A DNA stretch of 64,000 nt, from positions 1-64,000 of the forward strand of contig JAREIK010012055.1 in the NCBI GenBank assembly GCA_029783825.1, written 5' to 3'. Shown one piece after another: positions 1-13,080 of this stretch; position 1 is the stretch's first letter; the number at the start of each line of letters is the position of its first letter. The notes below the pieces were generated by a model, which searched no databases, was not told where the DNA came from, and saw only the letters and a program-made list of their open reading frames with translations. The stretch comes from Sapria himalayana (Eukaryota; Streptophyta; Magnoliopsida; Malpighiales; Rafflesiaceae). Made by a program: the position numbers and the translations under genes.

Positions 1-1844
1 AGAAATGAGAATTCATTATTTAGTTATAATATTATTAATAATCATACATCATATAAATTCAATATAAACAATTTTTTTTGATAGTTATTATAATAATGAT
101 CAAAAATTAAATTAATAAACTATTAGTAATTATATAGATATTCATTAAAAAATATTTACAAAACCCAAATTGATTCAAAATTAAAGTAAAATATATTACT
201 GAATAATACTTTTTAATTTTACTTCTTTTATGAGCGTATATCTATATTTTTTGATTAAAATAAATTATTTTTATATATTTGTCTTACTCATAATTTATTT
301 TGTAATAAATATTTCTATAAAAATAAACTAATAAATAATTAAATGAATATTTAAAATTATAATAAAAAAAATAAAAATTAGATTTATTATTATTATGTAT
401 TATATAGTGGTTTAATGGTTTATGTATTTAGGTATTACAGGTTTTAAAAGTATACAGATTTAATTGTGTATGCATTTAGTGGTTTATAGATATATAAAAA
501 ATAAAATAAACAAAAAATTTATTTTTATTTTTTTTGATATTTAAAATGTTATAAACTTTGAAAATATAATAATTTTTAAATTTTTTCAAAAAGCGAATTT
601 AATATTTAGTTTAAAATCATTATATTTATATATAATATAAATTCAAAATAAACAATTATAGTGATTAATATTCTAATAATGATCGAAAAATAAATTAATA
701 ATTTATCATTAATAAGATAGATATCAATTAAAATATAATTAAAAAACATAAAATAATTCAAAAGAAAACCAAAATATATTACTATATAATAATTTTTTGA
801 TTTGTAATTTTTTTTTTATTTTAAAAATAATTTACATAAATTATATTTGTCTAACTCATAATTTATTTTTTAATTAATATTTAAATAAAAATAAACAAAT
901 AAATAATTTAAATGAATATTTAAAATTATAATGAAACAAATGAGATTTATTATTTATTATTTTGGGTATACCGGTTTAATTTAAATTATATCTGTCTCAC
1001 TAATAATATATATTGTAATTTATATTTCTATAAAATAAACTGATAAATAATTAAAATAAAAATTTAAATTATACAGAATAATAATTAAAATGAGATTTAT
1101 GATTTATTATTAATGTATACAAATTTAATAGTTCAAGTATTTATAGGTTTTTTGATATAGGTGTTTAGTGATTCATGTTTTTAGGCATTTTGTGGTTTAT
1201 ATGTTTTATTTAAACAAAAAAATAACAAAAAAAAATTTGTAATTTTTTGTCATTTTCATTGGTTATAACCTTTGAAAATATAATAATATTTAAAATTTTT
1301 TAAAATGTGAATACAATATTAGTTATAATAATTTAAATAATTATATATCATATAAATTCAATATAAACAATTTTATTGATAAATATTATAATAATGATCA
1401 AAAATTAAATTAGTACATTATTAATAATAATATTAATATTAATTAAAAATATATATACAAAACCCAAATTGATTCAAAATAAAAGTAAAAATTATTATTG
1501 GATAATAATTTTTAATTTTTACATTTTTACTTCTTTTATAAGCGTATATTTTTTTTATTAAAAATAAATTATTTAAATTATATTTGTCACACACATAATT
1601 TATTTTGTAATAAAAATGTATATAAAAATAAACTAATAAATAATTAAAATGAATATATAAAATTATAATAAATTGAAATAAAAATTAGATTTGTTAATTA
1701 TTAAGTAGTATATAGCGGTTTAATGGTTTATATATTTAGGCATTATGGTCTTTAGAAGTTTTCTGATTTAACTGTGTATGCATTTAGTGGTTTATAGGTT
1801 TTATTTAAAAATTTAAATAACAAAATATTTATTTTTATTATTTT

Positions 1845-1880
1845 TTATATTTTCAAAGGTTATAACCTTTGAAAATATAA
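1845..1880. repeat. Perfect 36-bp palindrome in a satellite monomer
   Basis: The half-site reads TTATATTTTCAAAGGTTA and is followed at once by its exact reverse complement, with no spacer. It is the longest perfect example I found by eye. The core TTTTCAAAGGTTA plus its complement recurs, exact or with one to three changes, in most monomers of the window in both orientations. It could form a cruciform or bind a dimeric protein; neither is shown. Confidence 0.9.
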
Positions 1881-4853
1881 TAATTTTTAAGTTTTTTCAA
1901 ATGTGAATTCAATATTTAGTTATAATAATCATTATATTTATATATCATATAAATTCAATATAAACAATATTATTGATAAATATTCTAATAATGATCAAAA
2001 AATAAATTAATAATCAATTATTAATAAGATAGATATCAATTAAAATATCATTACAAAACATATAATGATTCAGAAGCAGAGCAAATTATATTACTATTTA
2101 ATAATTTTTTGTTTTTAATTTTTTTTTCTTTTAATAAGTTTCTCAATATTTTTTTTGATGAAGAATAATTTATATAAATTATATTTGTCTAACTCATAAT
2201 TTATTTATTAATTAATATTTATATAAAAATAAACAACTAAATAATTAAAATGAATTTTAAAATTATAATGAAAAAAAATGAGATTTATTCTTAATTATTT
2301 AGGGTATACCATTTTAATTTAAATTATATCTGTCTCACTAATAATTTATTTTGTAATTAATATTTCAATAAAAATAAACTGATAAATAATTAAAATAAAA
2401 ATTTAAATTTATACTGAATAAAAATTAAAATGAGATTTATGAATTATTATTAATGTATACCAGTTTAATATTTTACGTATTTAGAGGTTTTGTCATTCAG
2501 TACTTTAGCGATTTATGTTTTTAGGCATTTAGTGATTTATATGTTTTTTTAAATAATGAAATAACAAAAAAATTATTTTTGATATTTTTTCACATTTTCA
2601 AAGGTTATATAACCTCTGCCAATATAATAATTTTAAAATTTTTTAAAAATGTGAATACATTATTTAGTAATAATAATCATTATAATTATATATAATATAA
2701 ACTAAATATAAACAATTTTATTCATAGATATGATATCAATTATCAAAATATAAATTAATATGCTATTAATATTATGATGGATATAAAATTAAATATAATT
2801 GAAAAACCTAAATTTATTCAAAATACAAGTAAAATTTATTACTTAATAATAATTTTTGTTTTTTAGTTTTTGCTTATTTTTATAAGCTTATATTTTTTTT
2901 GATGAAAAATAAATTATTTAAATTATATTTGTATCACTTATAATTTATTTTGTAATTAATATTTTAATAAATTATTTAAATTATATTTAAGGTTTACGAG
3001 ATTAAAGGTTTAAGTATTTAGGGGCTTTTGTGTTTAGGAGTTTAGATGTTTAAGTGTTTAGGAATTTGGTGGTTTATACGTTTTATTTATACAATGATAT
3101 AGCAAAAAATTTATTTTTATTATTTTTTCTAATTTATGAACATTATATCCTTTGAAAATAAAATAATTTTTAAATTTTTTTCATATGTAAATATAATATT
3201 TATTTATAATAATCTTCATAATTATAATTCATTTAAATTCATAATAAATAATTATTAATAAACTATTATTAATAAAATAATTATTATTTAAAATGTATTT
3301 GCAAAATCTAAATTTATTCAAATCAAAGTAAAATATATTACTAAATAATAATTTTTTTTAATGTTTTGCTTTTTTTATAAGTTTATATTTTGGTTATTAA
3401 AAATAAATTATTTAATTTATATTTGTGTTAGTCTTAATTTATTTTGTAATATATAATTCTATAATAATACACTACTAAATAATTAAATTGAATATTTAAA
3501 ATTATAATGAATACAAATAAAATTAAAATTTATTATTTATTAATCAAGATATACTGGTTTAATGGTCTAAGTATTTAGGTGTTTTGTGGTTTAGGAGTTA
3601 AATGATTTAATTATTTAGACCTTTAGTGATTTATAGTTTTTATTTAAAGAATGAAAAAACAAAAAATTTAATTTTTTGATTTTTTTTTTAATTTTTGAAG
3701 GTTTGTAACCTTTCAAAATTTAATAATTCTAATTTTTTTTAAATGTGAATATAATATTTAGTTATAATAATCTTAATAATTATATATAATGTAAACTCAA
3801 TATAAATAATTTTATTGATAGATATTATAATAATGATGAATAAATAAAATAATAAACTTGTATTTATAAGAATGATATAAATTTAAATATAATTATAAAA
3901 TCTAAAATGATTCAAAATCATAATAAGATATATTATTAAATAATAATTTTGTATTTTTAAAATTTTATCTCTTTTTATCAGCATATATATTTTTTTTGAT
4001 GAAAAATAAATTATTTAAATTATATCTGTCTCACTAATAATTTATTTTGTAATTAATATTTCTTTAAAAATAAACTGATAAATAATTAAAATGAATATTT
4101 AAAATTATAATTAATACTAATAAAATTGAGATTTATGATTTATTATTTAGACTATACTAATATGATGTTTTAAGTATTTATGGGCTTCGGGGTTTAGGAG
4201 TTTAGTCATTTTAGTATTTAGTCATTTAGTGGTTTATAGGTTTTTATAAAAATAAAATAACAAAAAATTTATTTATGTTATTTTTTCTCATTTTTGAAGG
4301 TTATAACCGTTGAAAATATATTATGAAGTTATAATATCACAATAATTATATATAATATAAATTCAATATAAACTATTTTATTGATATTTATTATAATAAT
4401 GATCATAAAAAAGTAATAACTAATTATTAATAAGATAAATATTGTTTAAAATATATTTGCAAAACCTAAAATGACTAAAAATCAAAGTGAAATATTTTAC
4501 TTAATATTAATTTTAAATTTTTAAATTTTTTATCCATTTATAAGCCTAAATATTTTTTGATGAAAAATATATTATTTAAATTATATTTGTCTCACTAATA
4601 ATTAATTTTATATTTATATTTATATAAAATTAAACTAATAAATAATTAAAATGTATATTTAAAATTATAATGAATACTAATAAAAATGAGATTTATTATT
4701 TATTTTTTAGAGTATAACCATTTTATTTGTTTAAGTTTTTTGTGGTTTTTGGGATAAGGAGTTTATTGATTTATATGTTTACACATCTTTGTGTTTATAG
4801 GTTTTATTTAATCAATGAAATAACAAAAAAATTTATTTTTATGAATTTTCATG

Positions 4854-4881
4854 ATTTTCAAAGGTTATAACCTTTGAAAAT
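4854..4881. repeat. Perfect 28-bp satellite palindrome
   Basis: Same monomer position and core as the 1845-1880 palindrome. It is perfect over 28 bp around the TA centre and breaks at the next outward pair (G/A). Confidence 0.88.
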
Positions 4882-6040
4882 ATAATAATTTTTTAATAGT
4901 TATTATATATGAATACAATACATAGTTATAATAATCTTAATAATTATATTTGTAGTAGATTCAATATAAAAAATGTATTAATATATATTATAATAATGAT
5001 CAAAAAATAAATTAATAAACTATTATTAATAAGATAGATATTAATTAAAATATATTTGCCGAATCCAAAATAATTCAAAATCAAAGTAAATTATATAACT
5101 AAATAAAATTTAAAATTTATGAAATTTTGTTAATTTTTATAAGTTTAATTTTTTTTCATAAAAAATAATTTATTTAAATTATATCTCTCACTCATTATTT
5201 ATTTTGTAATTAATATTTCTATAAAAATAAATTAAAAAATAATTAAAATGAATATATAAAATTATAATGAATACAAATAAAAATGTGATTTATTATTTAT
5301 TTTTAGGTTATATAGGTTTAATGGTTTAAGTAATTAGGCGGTTTTGGGGTTTAGGAGTCTAGAAATTTAAATGTTTAGGCATTTAGTGGTTTTTAAGTTT
5401 TATTTAAATAATAAAATAATAAAAAAATTATTTTTGCGATTTTTTATCATTTTTGAAGGTTATAACCTTAGAAATTATACAAATTTTTTAATTTTTTTCA
5501 AATGTAAATATAATATTTAGTTATAATAACTTAATAATTATAAGACATTTTAATTGAATATAAGTAATTTTATTGTTTGATATTATAAAAATGATCAAAT
5601 AATAATTTATAAACTATTATTAATAAGATTGATAACAATTAAAATATAATTGCAAAACCTATATATAATGATTCAAAATCAAAGTAAAATTTATTAATAA
5701 ATAATAATTTTTTGTTTTTAAATTTTTAATTCTTTATATAAGCTTTTTTTTGATTAAAAATAAATTATTGAAATTATATTTTTCTCACTCATTATTTATT
5801 TTGTAATTAATATTTCTATAAAAAATAAACTAATAAATAATTAAAATGAATATTTAAAATTATAATGAAAACAAATTAAAATGAGATTTATGATTTATTA
5901 TATATGGTATACTAGTTTAATGGTTTGATTATTCAGGAGTTTTGTCGTTTAGGACTTTAGCAATTTATGTTTTTAGGTATTTAGTGATTTATAGGTTTTA
6001 TTTATATAATAAAAATTTAAAATTATATTTTTGATTTTAT

Positions 6041-6260
6041 CTGATTTTCAAAGGTTTTATACTTATATAATTAGTAAGATTAATATAATTAGTAAGATTA
6101 ATATAATTATATAATTCTATTTTTGATTTAGGCAATTTATAGGTTTTATTTATATAATTAGTAAGATTAATATAATTATACATGGTTTCACATTTAAAAA
6201 AATTTTAAAAATTTTTTTATTTTCAAAGGTTAAAATAATTTTTAAAATTTTTTTAAATGT
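6041..6260 (+). repeat. Local duplication within a monomer
   Basis: A segment carrying TTAGTAAGATTAATATAATT occurs more than once between about 6065 and 6180. The palindrome region is therefore split into two damaged copies, near 6045 and 6225. Part of the 8-bp block (GGTTTTATTTATATAA-like) is duplicated between them. This is a private local slippage or duplication event. Confidence 0.7.
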
Positions 6261-7392
6261 GAATACCATGTATAATTATATTAATCTTACTAATTAAATA
6301 TTTTTTAAATTCAATATAAATAATTTTAATGATAGATAATATAATAATGATCAAAAATTAAATTAATAAAATATTATTAATAATATAAATATTAATTAAA
6401 ATATATTTAAATTACATAAAATGATTAAAAATCAAATCAAAATATATTATTATATAATAATATTTAATTTTTTTAATTTTCCTTCTTTTTATAAACTTAT
6501 ATTTTTTTTATTAAAATAAATTATTTAAATAATATTTGTCTCAGTTGAAATTTATTTTGTAATTAATTTTTCTAAAATATTAAACTATGAAAATTTAAAA
6601 TTAATATTTAAAATTATAAAAAATATATATATAAATGAGATTTATTATTTATTAAGTAGTATAAAGCTATTAAAAGGTTTATGTATTTAGGGGTTTCGGG
6701 GTTTATGAGCTAACTAATTTAAGTAAGTAAGCATTTAATGATCTATAGGTTTTTTTAAAAAAAAAAGAAATAACAAAAAATTTATTTTTATTATTTTTTC
6801 TCATTTTTTAAGGTTATAACCTTCGAAAATATAATAATTTTTAAATTTTTTTCAAAAGTAAATTCAATATTTAGTTATAATAATCATTATATTATATATT
6901 ATATAAATTCAATATAAACTATTTTATTGATAAATATTCTAAGAATGTTCAAAAAAAAATTAATAATCTATTATTAATAAGATAGATATCAATAAAATAT
7001 AATTACAAAACCTAAAATGATTCAGAAGCAAAGCAAAATATATTACTACATAATAATTTTTTCTTTTGAAATTTTTTTTTTAATGTTTATCTATATTATT
7101 TTGATGAAAAATAATTTATATAAATTATATATGTGTAACTCATAATTTATTTTGTAATTAATATTTATATAAAAATAAACAAATAAATAATTAAATTTAA
7201 ATAATTAAAAATTAAAATTAAAAAAAAATGAGATTTATTCTTTATTATTTAGGATATACCGGTTTAATTTAAATTAGATCTGTCACACTAATAATTTATT
7301 TTGTAATTAATATTTCTATAAAAATAAACTGATAAATAATTAAAATAAAAATTAAAATTATACCGAATAATTAAAATAATTTATTTTGTTAG

Positions 7393-9322
7393 CTCTCAAC
7401 TCTAGAATGATTGCTAAAGCTCTAACCAAAATAATAGGAGCTTTTACTTTATCTCTACTATGTCAAATCATATTTGATGTTGAATCATTGGGCTATCAAA
7501 GGTAATTTGACTCATGTACACTAATATACTAAACCAAAATTGTACCCCTATGTGTTGAAATAGCTAGTTGTTGAGGATGCTATTTATATTGATTATTATA
7601 ATTTGTTCTAAAATATAACTCATTCACACACTCGAAGCATTTTTTTTAAAACATAGTTCACCACTAAAAAAATAACCACTTTGTAGCCTATTAGAACATA
7701 CTAGCCCCTGGGCAGTTTACACAGGGCAAGAAGTATGGGCTCTCTTTCAATCAAGAATTAAAAAATTTATTCTATTGTCATGTCTAAGCCTTTTTTTTAT
7801 ATCCTCATAGATATGAAAAATATCATTTCTTTTTTTTATATTAAATGAGTTATATATACAAGCTGACAATACCCAAAAAGGTTTAAATGAATCATATTCA
7901 AATGTATAAAAGGGTTAAATCATTTCTCAAAATATTAGTCTTGCATATTGACACTTGATGTTACAAATCAAAGTTATAAAGTGTAGTACTCGAGCTTTAA
8001 CTTTGTCTAGGGTCATGACTTTTGCTCTTGAGGAATGTCCAAAGTTACAATCATTCCTAGTGGAATGCCATTGCAATATAAAGATAAAATGCACAAGCTC
8101 TGGTCATATCCAATACTGTGACCCAGTATTATAGTGATTAAATATGTATTCATGAACATTCTTAGTGCCATAACAATATGTTCAACAGAGAGACACAAAT
8201 TATGGCATATTCTGATCGATATGATTTTGTGCACTAGAAACAAAATATACAGTCATGACCATTGCTAATGCTACAATAATCGAAAGCAAGAATGAGACTG
8301 AATCCATAACTCACCCCTTGAGTCATGACTTTGTGTTACATATACAAAAATATAAATCTGTGACATTCCTAAAAGTTTTGAATTTCAAATTAAATTAAAA
8401 ATTAGTCATTTGATTATAAAAGTGCAAAACATGAGATTTAGGATTTAGGGTTTATGGATTAGGGTTATAGTTTATGGTTTAAGGTTTATTATTTAAAGTT
8501 TAGGGTTTATTGTTTTTTTTGGAAAATGCACACTTTATTTATCATTTAGGCACACAACTTACAAGAGACTAAAAAACTGACTAATTTAGGCCATCCTACC
8601 AAATCCTATGCACCTTAATGATTCTATGCATAAAATACAATAAAAAAATAATGCCTAATAATTCAAAGCATGCGAATACAAGAAAAATTACAAAATGCTA
8701 TAAAGATTGGTCATCTGCTCCCAAGAGTGTAGCATCGCCTAATGTGTATTTACAAAATGCATTAGTGGGCCCCACTTAGAGATACTCATTGGTCCAGTTG
8801 CCCTCATTACATGCTACATAGAGAACAGACAAGATTTTGTGTGTGAGTATGTCATGATCCGTCTGTACAAGAACATCGTGCAAACAAAGTCCAAAATACA
8901 AATAAGACTACAAACATAAACTACAAGTTTGAATCTTTCGCTCCCGTGTGGCTGGTCTGGACTCCATTGCTTACTGGCCCTGCTTGGTGATGCTTCAGAT
9001 TTTTCCCGCTATCCAATTAATCATGGATTACCTACTACTCTGTTGTGCGACGTTGGGTGGCCATCTATGCAGTCTGATAGGGCTAGTGGCACCCACTCCT
9101 AGCTACTCTCGGTTTACTCCTGACTACTTTGCTCAGTCTCGTCAGTTGTATTAATGTTATCATTACGGCTTGCTAGTGGGGCCGTCTACAAGCTGGTGGC
9201 CCATACTTCTAGATGCTTCCAGGGCTTGTTGGCCCTGCTAAATGCTACACCAAAATGGACAAGAATATGTGCACGTGTGTACTGTTGTCCTTCACTATGT
9301 GTGTGTGGTGCAGCAGTATCAG
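7393..9322 (-). mobile_element. Chimeric passenger segment, copy A (internally deleted)
   Basis: Moderate-GC sequence begins after the satellite at CTCTCAACTCTAGAATG and ends at CAGCAGTATCA, where satellite resumes with GTTTAGGAGTTTAG. The strand follows the transcript-like block, which carries AATAAA and then an A-rich run on the minus strand. It is about 0.5 kb shorter than copies B-D. It lacks about 450 bp between two GAATAC motifs (fused near 8677) and a short stretch near 7970 present in C. I see no terminal inverted repeat, reverse transcriptase or transposase. An open frame of about 75 codons at 8013-8243 (minus) recurs in all four copies but starts with TTG and has no recognised domain. 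Its identity is unknown. Confidence 0.75.
8425..8520 (-). repeat. Telomere-like degenerate repeat next to a T-rich tract (copy A)
   Basis: A run of degenerate 7-bp units (GGTTTAG, GGTTTAT, GGTTTAA and similar) resembles plant telomeric TTTAGGG. It ends at a T-rich tract (8512-8520), followed by TTTATT at 8534-8539. Read on the minus strand this is AATAAA, then an A-rich run, then CCCTAAA-like repeats. Confidence 0.7.
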
Positions 9323-12300
9323 AGTTTAGGAGTTTAGTAATTTAAGTATTTAGGTATTTTGTGGTTTATAGGTTTTATTTAAATAATTAAATATCAAAAA
9401 AAAATATTTTTATGATTTTTTATCATTTTCATGATTATAACCATTGAAAATATTATATTTTTTAATTTCTTTTTCATATGTTAATACTATATTTAATTAT
9501 AATAATCATAAAAATTAAATATCATGTAAATTCATTACAAATAATTTTATTGATTGATATTATAATACTGATTATAAAATAGATTAATAAACTATTATTA
9601 ATAAGATAGATATTAATTAAAATATATTTGCAAAACCTAAAACGATTCAAAATCAAAGTAAAATATATTACTAAATAATAATTTTTTATTTTAAAATTTT
9701 TTATTCTTTTTATCAGCTTATAAATTTTTTTGATGAAGATAAATTATTTAAACTATATTTGTCTCAATCATAATTTTATTTTGCAATTAATATTTCTATA
9801 AAAATTAACTAATAAATAATTAAAATGAATATTAAAATTATAATGAATACAAATAAAAATGAGATTTATGATTAATTAATTACGGTATACCGGTTTAATG
9901 GTTTAAGTATTTAGGAGTTTAGGAGTTTAGTTATTTAAGTGTTTAGGCATTTAGTAGTTTATATGTTTTATTTAAATAATGAAAAAATAAAGAAAATTAT
10001 TTTTCAAATTTTTTATCAATTTTGAAGGTTATAACATTTATAAATATAATAATTTTAAAATTTGTTTCAAATGTGAATACAAAATTTAGTTATAATAAAC
10101 TTAATAATTATATATCATGTAAATTAAAAATAAACAATTTTATTGATATATATTAATAAACTAAATATAAATATAAATATAATAATGATCCAAAAAAAAT
10201 TAATAAACTATTATTTATTGATAGATATTTATAAATACTTAAACCTTTAAAGATTGTTTAAATGTATACGTATTTAAGGGTTTTGTAGTTTTGGGGTTTA
10301 GGAGTTTAATGATTTAAGCGTTTAGGCATTTAGTAGTTTATAGGTTTTATATAAACAATAAAATAACAAAAAATTTATTTTTGTGATTATATCTCATTTT
10401 CAAATATTATAACCTTTAAAAATAATATAATTTTTAAATTATTTTCAAATGTAAATAAAATATTTAGTTATAATAATCTTTATAATTATATATCATGTAA
10501 ATTCAATATAAATAATTTTATTGATAAATATTCTAATAATGATAAAAAATAAATTAATAATCTATTATTGATAACATAGATATCAATTAAAATATAATTA
10601 CAAAACATAAAATGATTCAGAAGCAAAGCAAAATATATTACTAGATAATATATTTGTAAATTATTTTATATAAATACTTTATATAGATATCAATTAAAAA
10701 GTTCATCTATAAATTTTTGATGAAAAATACTTTATATAAATTATTTTTGTCTGGCTCAATTTATTTTGTAATTAATATTTATATATAAATAAACAAATAA
10801 ATAATTAAAATGAATATTTAAAATTATAATGAAAAAAAATGAGATTTATTATTTATTATTTACGGATACGGTTTTAATTTAAATTAGATCCGTCTCACTA
10901 ATAATTTATTTTGTAATTAATATTTCTATAAAAATAAATTGAAAATAATTAAAATAAAAATTTAAAAGTATACTGAATAAAAATTAAAATAAGATTTATT
11001 ATTTATTATTAATGTTTACTAGTTTAAAAGTTTAAGTATTTAGAGGTTTTTACATTTAGGAGTTTAGCGATTTATATTTTTAGGCATTTAGTAGTTTATA
11101 GGTTTTATTTAAATAATGAATTAACAAAAAAAATATTTTTGATATTTTTTCACATTTTCAAAGGTTATAACCTTCGAAAATATAATAATTTTAATTTTTT
11201 TTAAAGTGTAAATACAATATTTAGTAATAATAATCATTATAATTATATATAATATAAGCTAAATATAATCAATTTTATTGATAAATATGTTATCAATTAT
11301 CAAAAAATAATTTAATATGCTATTATTAATATGATAGATATAAATTAAAATATAGTTAAAAAACATAAAATGATTCCAAAACAATGTAAAATTTTTTACT
11401 AAATATTAATTTTTTTTTTGTTTTTGCTTCTTTTTATAAGCTTATATATTTTTTGATGAAAAATAAATTATTTAACTTATATTTGTATCACTCATAATTT
11501 ATTTTGTAATTAATATTTCAATATATTATTTAATTTATATTTAAGGTTTACGAGTTTAAAGGGTTAAGTATTTATGGGCTTCGAGGTTTAGGAGTTAAGA
11601 AGTTTATGTGTTTAGGCATTTAATGGGTTATAAGTTTTATTTAAACAATGATATAACAAAAAATTTATTTTTGTTATTTTTTATCATTTTTGAAGGTTAT
11701 AACCTTTGAAAATATAACAATTTTTAAATTTTTTTTATATGTGAATACTATATTTAGTTATGATAATCTTAATAATTATATATCATGTAAATTCAATATA
11801 AACAATTATATTTATAGATATTATATTAATGATCAAAAAATATATTAATAAACTATTATTAATAAGAAAGATTTTATTTAAAATATATTAGCAAAACCTA
11901 AATTTATTCAAAATCAATATAGAATATATTATTAAATAATAATTTTATTGATATTTTGCTTCTTTTTATAAGTTTATATTTTTTTTATTAAAAGTAAATT
12001 ATTTAAATTATATTTGTCTTCCTCATAATTTTTTTTTAATTTATAATTCTATAAAAATAAACTAATAAATAATTAAAATGAATATTTAAAACTATAATGA
12101 ATATAAATAAAATAGAGATTTATTATGTATTATTAAGGATATACTTGTTTAATGATTTTAGTATTTAGGTGTTTTGGGGTTTAGTGATTTAAGTATTTAG
12201 GGCTTTAGTAATTTATAGTTTTTATTTAAAGAATGAAAAAATAAAAAATTTAATTTTTTGATTTTTTTTTTAATTTTTGAAGGTTATAACCTTTGAAAAT

Positions 12301-12600
12301 ATAATTATTTTTAATTTTTTTAAAATGTGAATATAATATTTAGTTATAATAATCTTAATAATTATATATAATGTAAACTCAATATAAATAATTTTATTAA
12401 TACATATTATAATAATGATCAATAAAAAATTAATAAACTATTATTAATAAAAATGATATAAATTAAAATATAATTACAAAATCTAAAATGATTCAAAATC
12501 AAAATAAAATATATTACTAAATAAAAAATTTTTATTTTTAAAATCTTGCCATTTTTTATGAGGATATATATTTTTTTTGATGAAAAAATAAATTATTTAT
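9323..12600 (+). repeat. AT-rich satellite array, forward block 2
   Basis: Palindrome landmarks lie near 9435, 10030, 10405, 11160, 11700 and 12285. The order of spacings after the passenger segment is about 595, 375 and 755 bp, the same order seen moving away from copy B, so this is a higher-order unit. The short 375-bp unit contains a fold-back of the 8-bp block near 10236-10272. The monomer near 10870-11015 has the internal duplication of about 150 bp. No gene is seen. Confidence 0.88.
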
Positions 12601-12629
12601 ATCACGATATAAATTATTTATATCGTGAT
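12601..12629. repeat. 29-bp inverted repeat at the satellite/island edge
   Basis: The arms ATCACGATATAAA and TTTATATCGTGAT are perfect reverse complements of 13 bp with a 3-nt centre (TTA). The sequence lies where the satellite monomer stops and a non-satellite island begins, and it is not part of other monomers. Confidence 0.85.
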
Positions 12630-12780
12630 AAAAAATATAAGTAATTATATTTTTTTGATGAAATATAATTACAATATAAACTAATAATCCGACCCGCTCC
12701 GGTTAAATGAATCGAGAAAAATTTTAATATAAAATGTTTTGTAATTTTATTTTCGGGTGGCTATTTTTGGACGCGTGGAA

Positions 12781-12859
12781 CTGCATACTGTAAGACATTT
12801 CTGTTGTGCGATTTATCATGACTATTCTGTGTGCTGCATACTGTAAGACATTTCTGTTG
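12781..12859 (+). repeat. 26-bp perfect direct repeat pair
   Basis: A 26-bp sequence starting CTGCATACTGTAAGACAT occurs at 12781-12806 and again, identical, at 12834-12859, 53 bp apart start to start. Confidence 0.9.
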
Positions 12860-12898
12860 CTTTAATCTGTAATGCATTAGCATTTTTTTGTGGATTTA

Positions 12899-12921
12899 GC
12901 TAGTCGTACTGAGCGACTAGC
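12899..12921. other. Hairpin with 8-bp perfect arms
   Basis: GCTAGTCG and CGACTAGC flank a 7-nt loop (TACTGAG). It is the strongest stem in the island. No terminator function can be assigned, because a long T run does not directly follow it. Confidence 0.7.
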
Positions 12922-13080
12922 GAACCACGTTATTTTTGGTATTTATTTTTTATTTTTTGATTCTATCATGGATGGTTGCTGAATTGTAATATATATATTG
13001 CATGTTTTATGTTGTTTCTGTGTTTCTGTATCTCAATCTCACTACTGTGGAAGTACAATTGCCCAACAATTATATATGAT

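Larger units (their letters stand above)
1..7392 (+). repeat. AT-rich satellite array, forward block 1
   Basis: This is a tandem array of diverged monomers. In monomer order the landmarks are a palindrome around GGTTATAACC, then GATTCAAAATCAAAGTAAAA-like and ATTTATTTTGTAATTAATAT-like segments, a GGTATACC-containing step, and the 8-bp NNNTTTAN block. Palindrome landmarks lie near 548, 1261, 1861, 2601, 3145, 3705, 4300, 4865, 5460, 6045/6225 and 6815, so spacing is mostly 545-600 bp with some near 740 bp. The 740-bp class has a second copy of about 150 bp running from a CTGTCTCACTAATAATTT-like start (for example 960-1130 and 2300-2460). No gene is visible. The last monomer is interrupted by composite segment A. 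Confidence 0.9.
12660..13080. other. Non-satellite island of unknown origin
   Basis: About 420 bp of moderate GC replaces roughly half a satellite monomer; satellite resumes near 13078 at a GATATACCAG step. It contains a 26-bp direct repeat, a hairpin with 8-bp arms and a long T-rich stretch, but no open frame of useful length. It is not repeated elsewhere in the window. It may be a captured fragment of a transcript leader or a decayed transposon; I do not recognise it. Confidence 0.6.

Noticed and set aside
1..7392. Organelle DNA, suggested by the very high AT content.
   Set aside because: No organelle genes, rRNA or tRNA are present. The sequence is tandem satellite with nuclear-type hAT transposons.
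8425..8520. True telomere or chromosome end.
   Set aside because: The telomere-like units are short, degenerate and internal, with the same context in four copies.
7393..9322. Helitron or LTR element as the identity of the chimeric segment.
   Set aside because: No TC start with CTRR end, no terminal repeats, no primer-binding site and no recognisable protein; the edges are explained by array duplication.
9154..9345. Cysteine-containing frame near the end of passenger copy A, shared with D (43838-44029, minus).
   Set aside because: Broken by stops in copies B and C, and in A it runs into satellite sequence.
12899..12921. tRNA or transcription terminator at the hairpin.
   Set aside because: There is no cloverleaf, A/B box pattern or T run directly after the stem; it is a simple 8-bp stem only.
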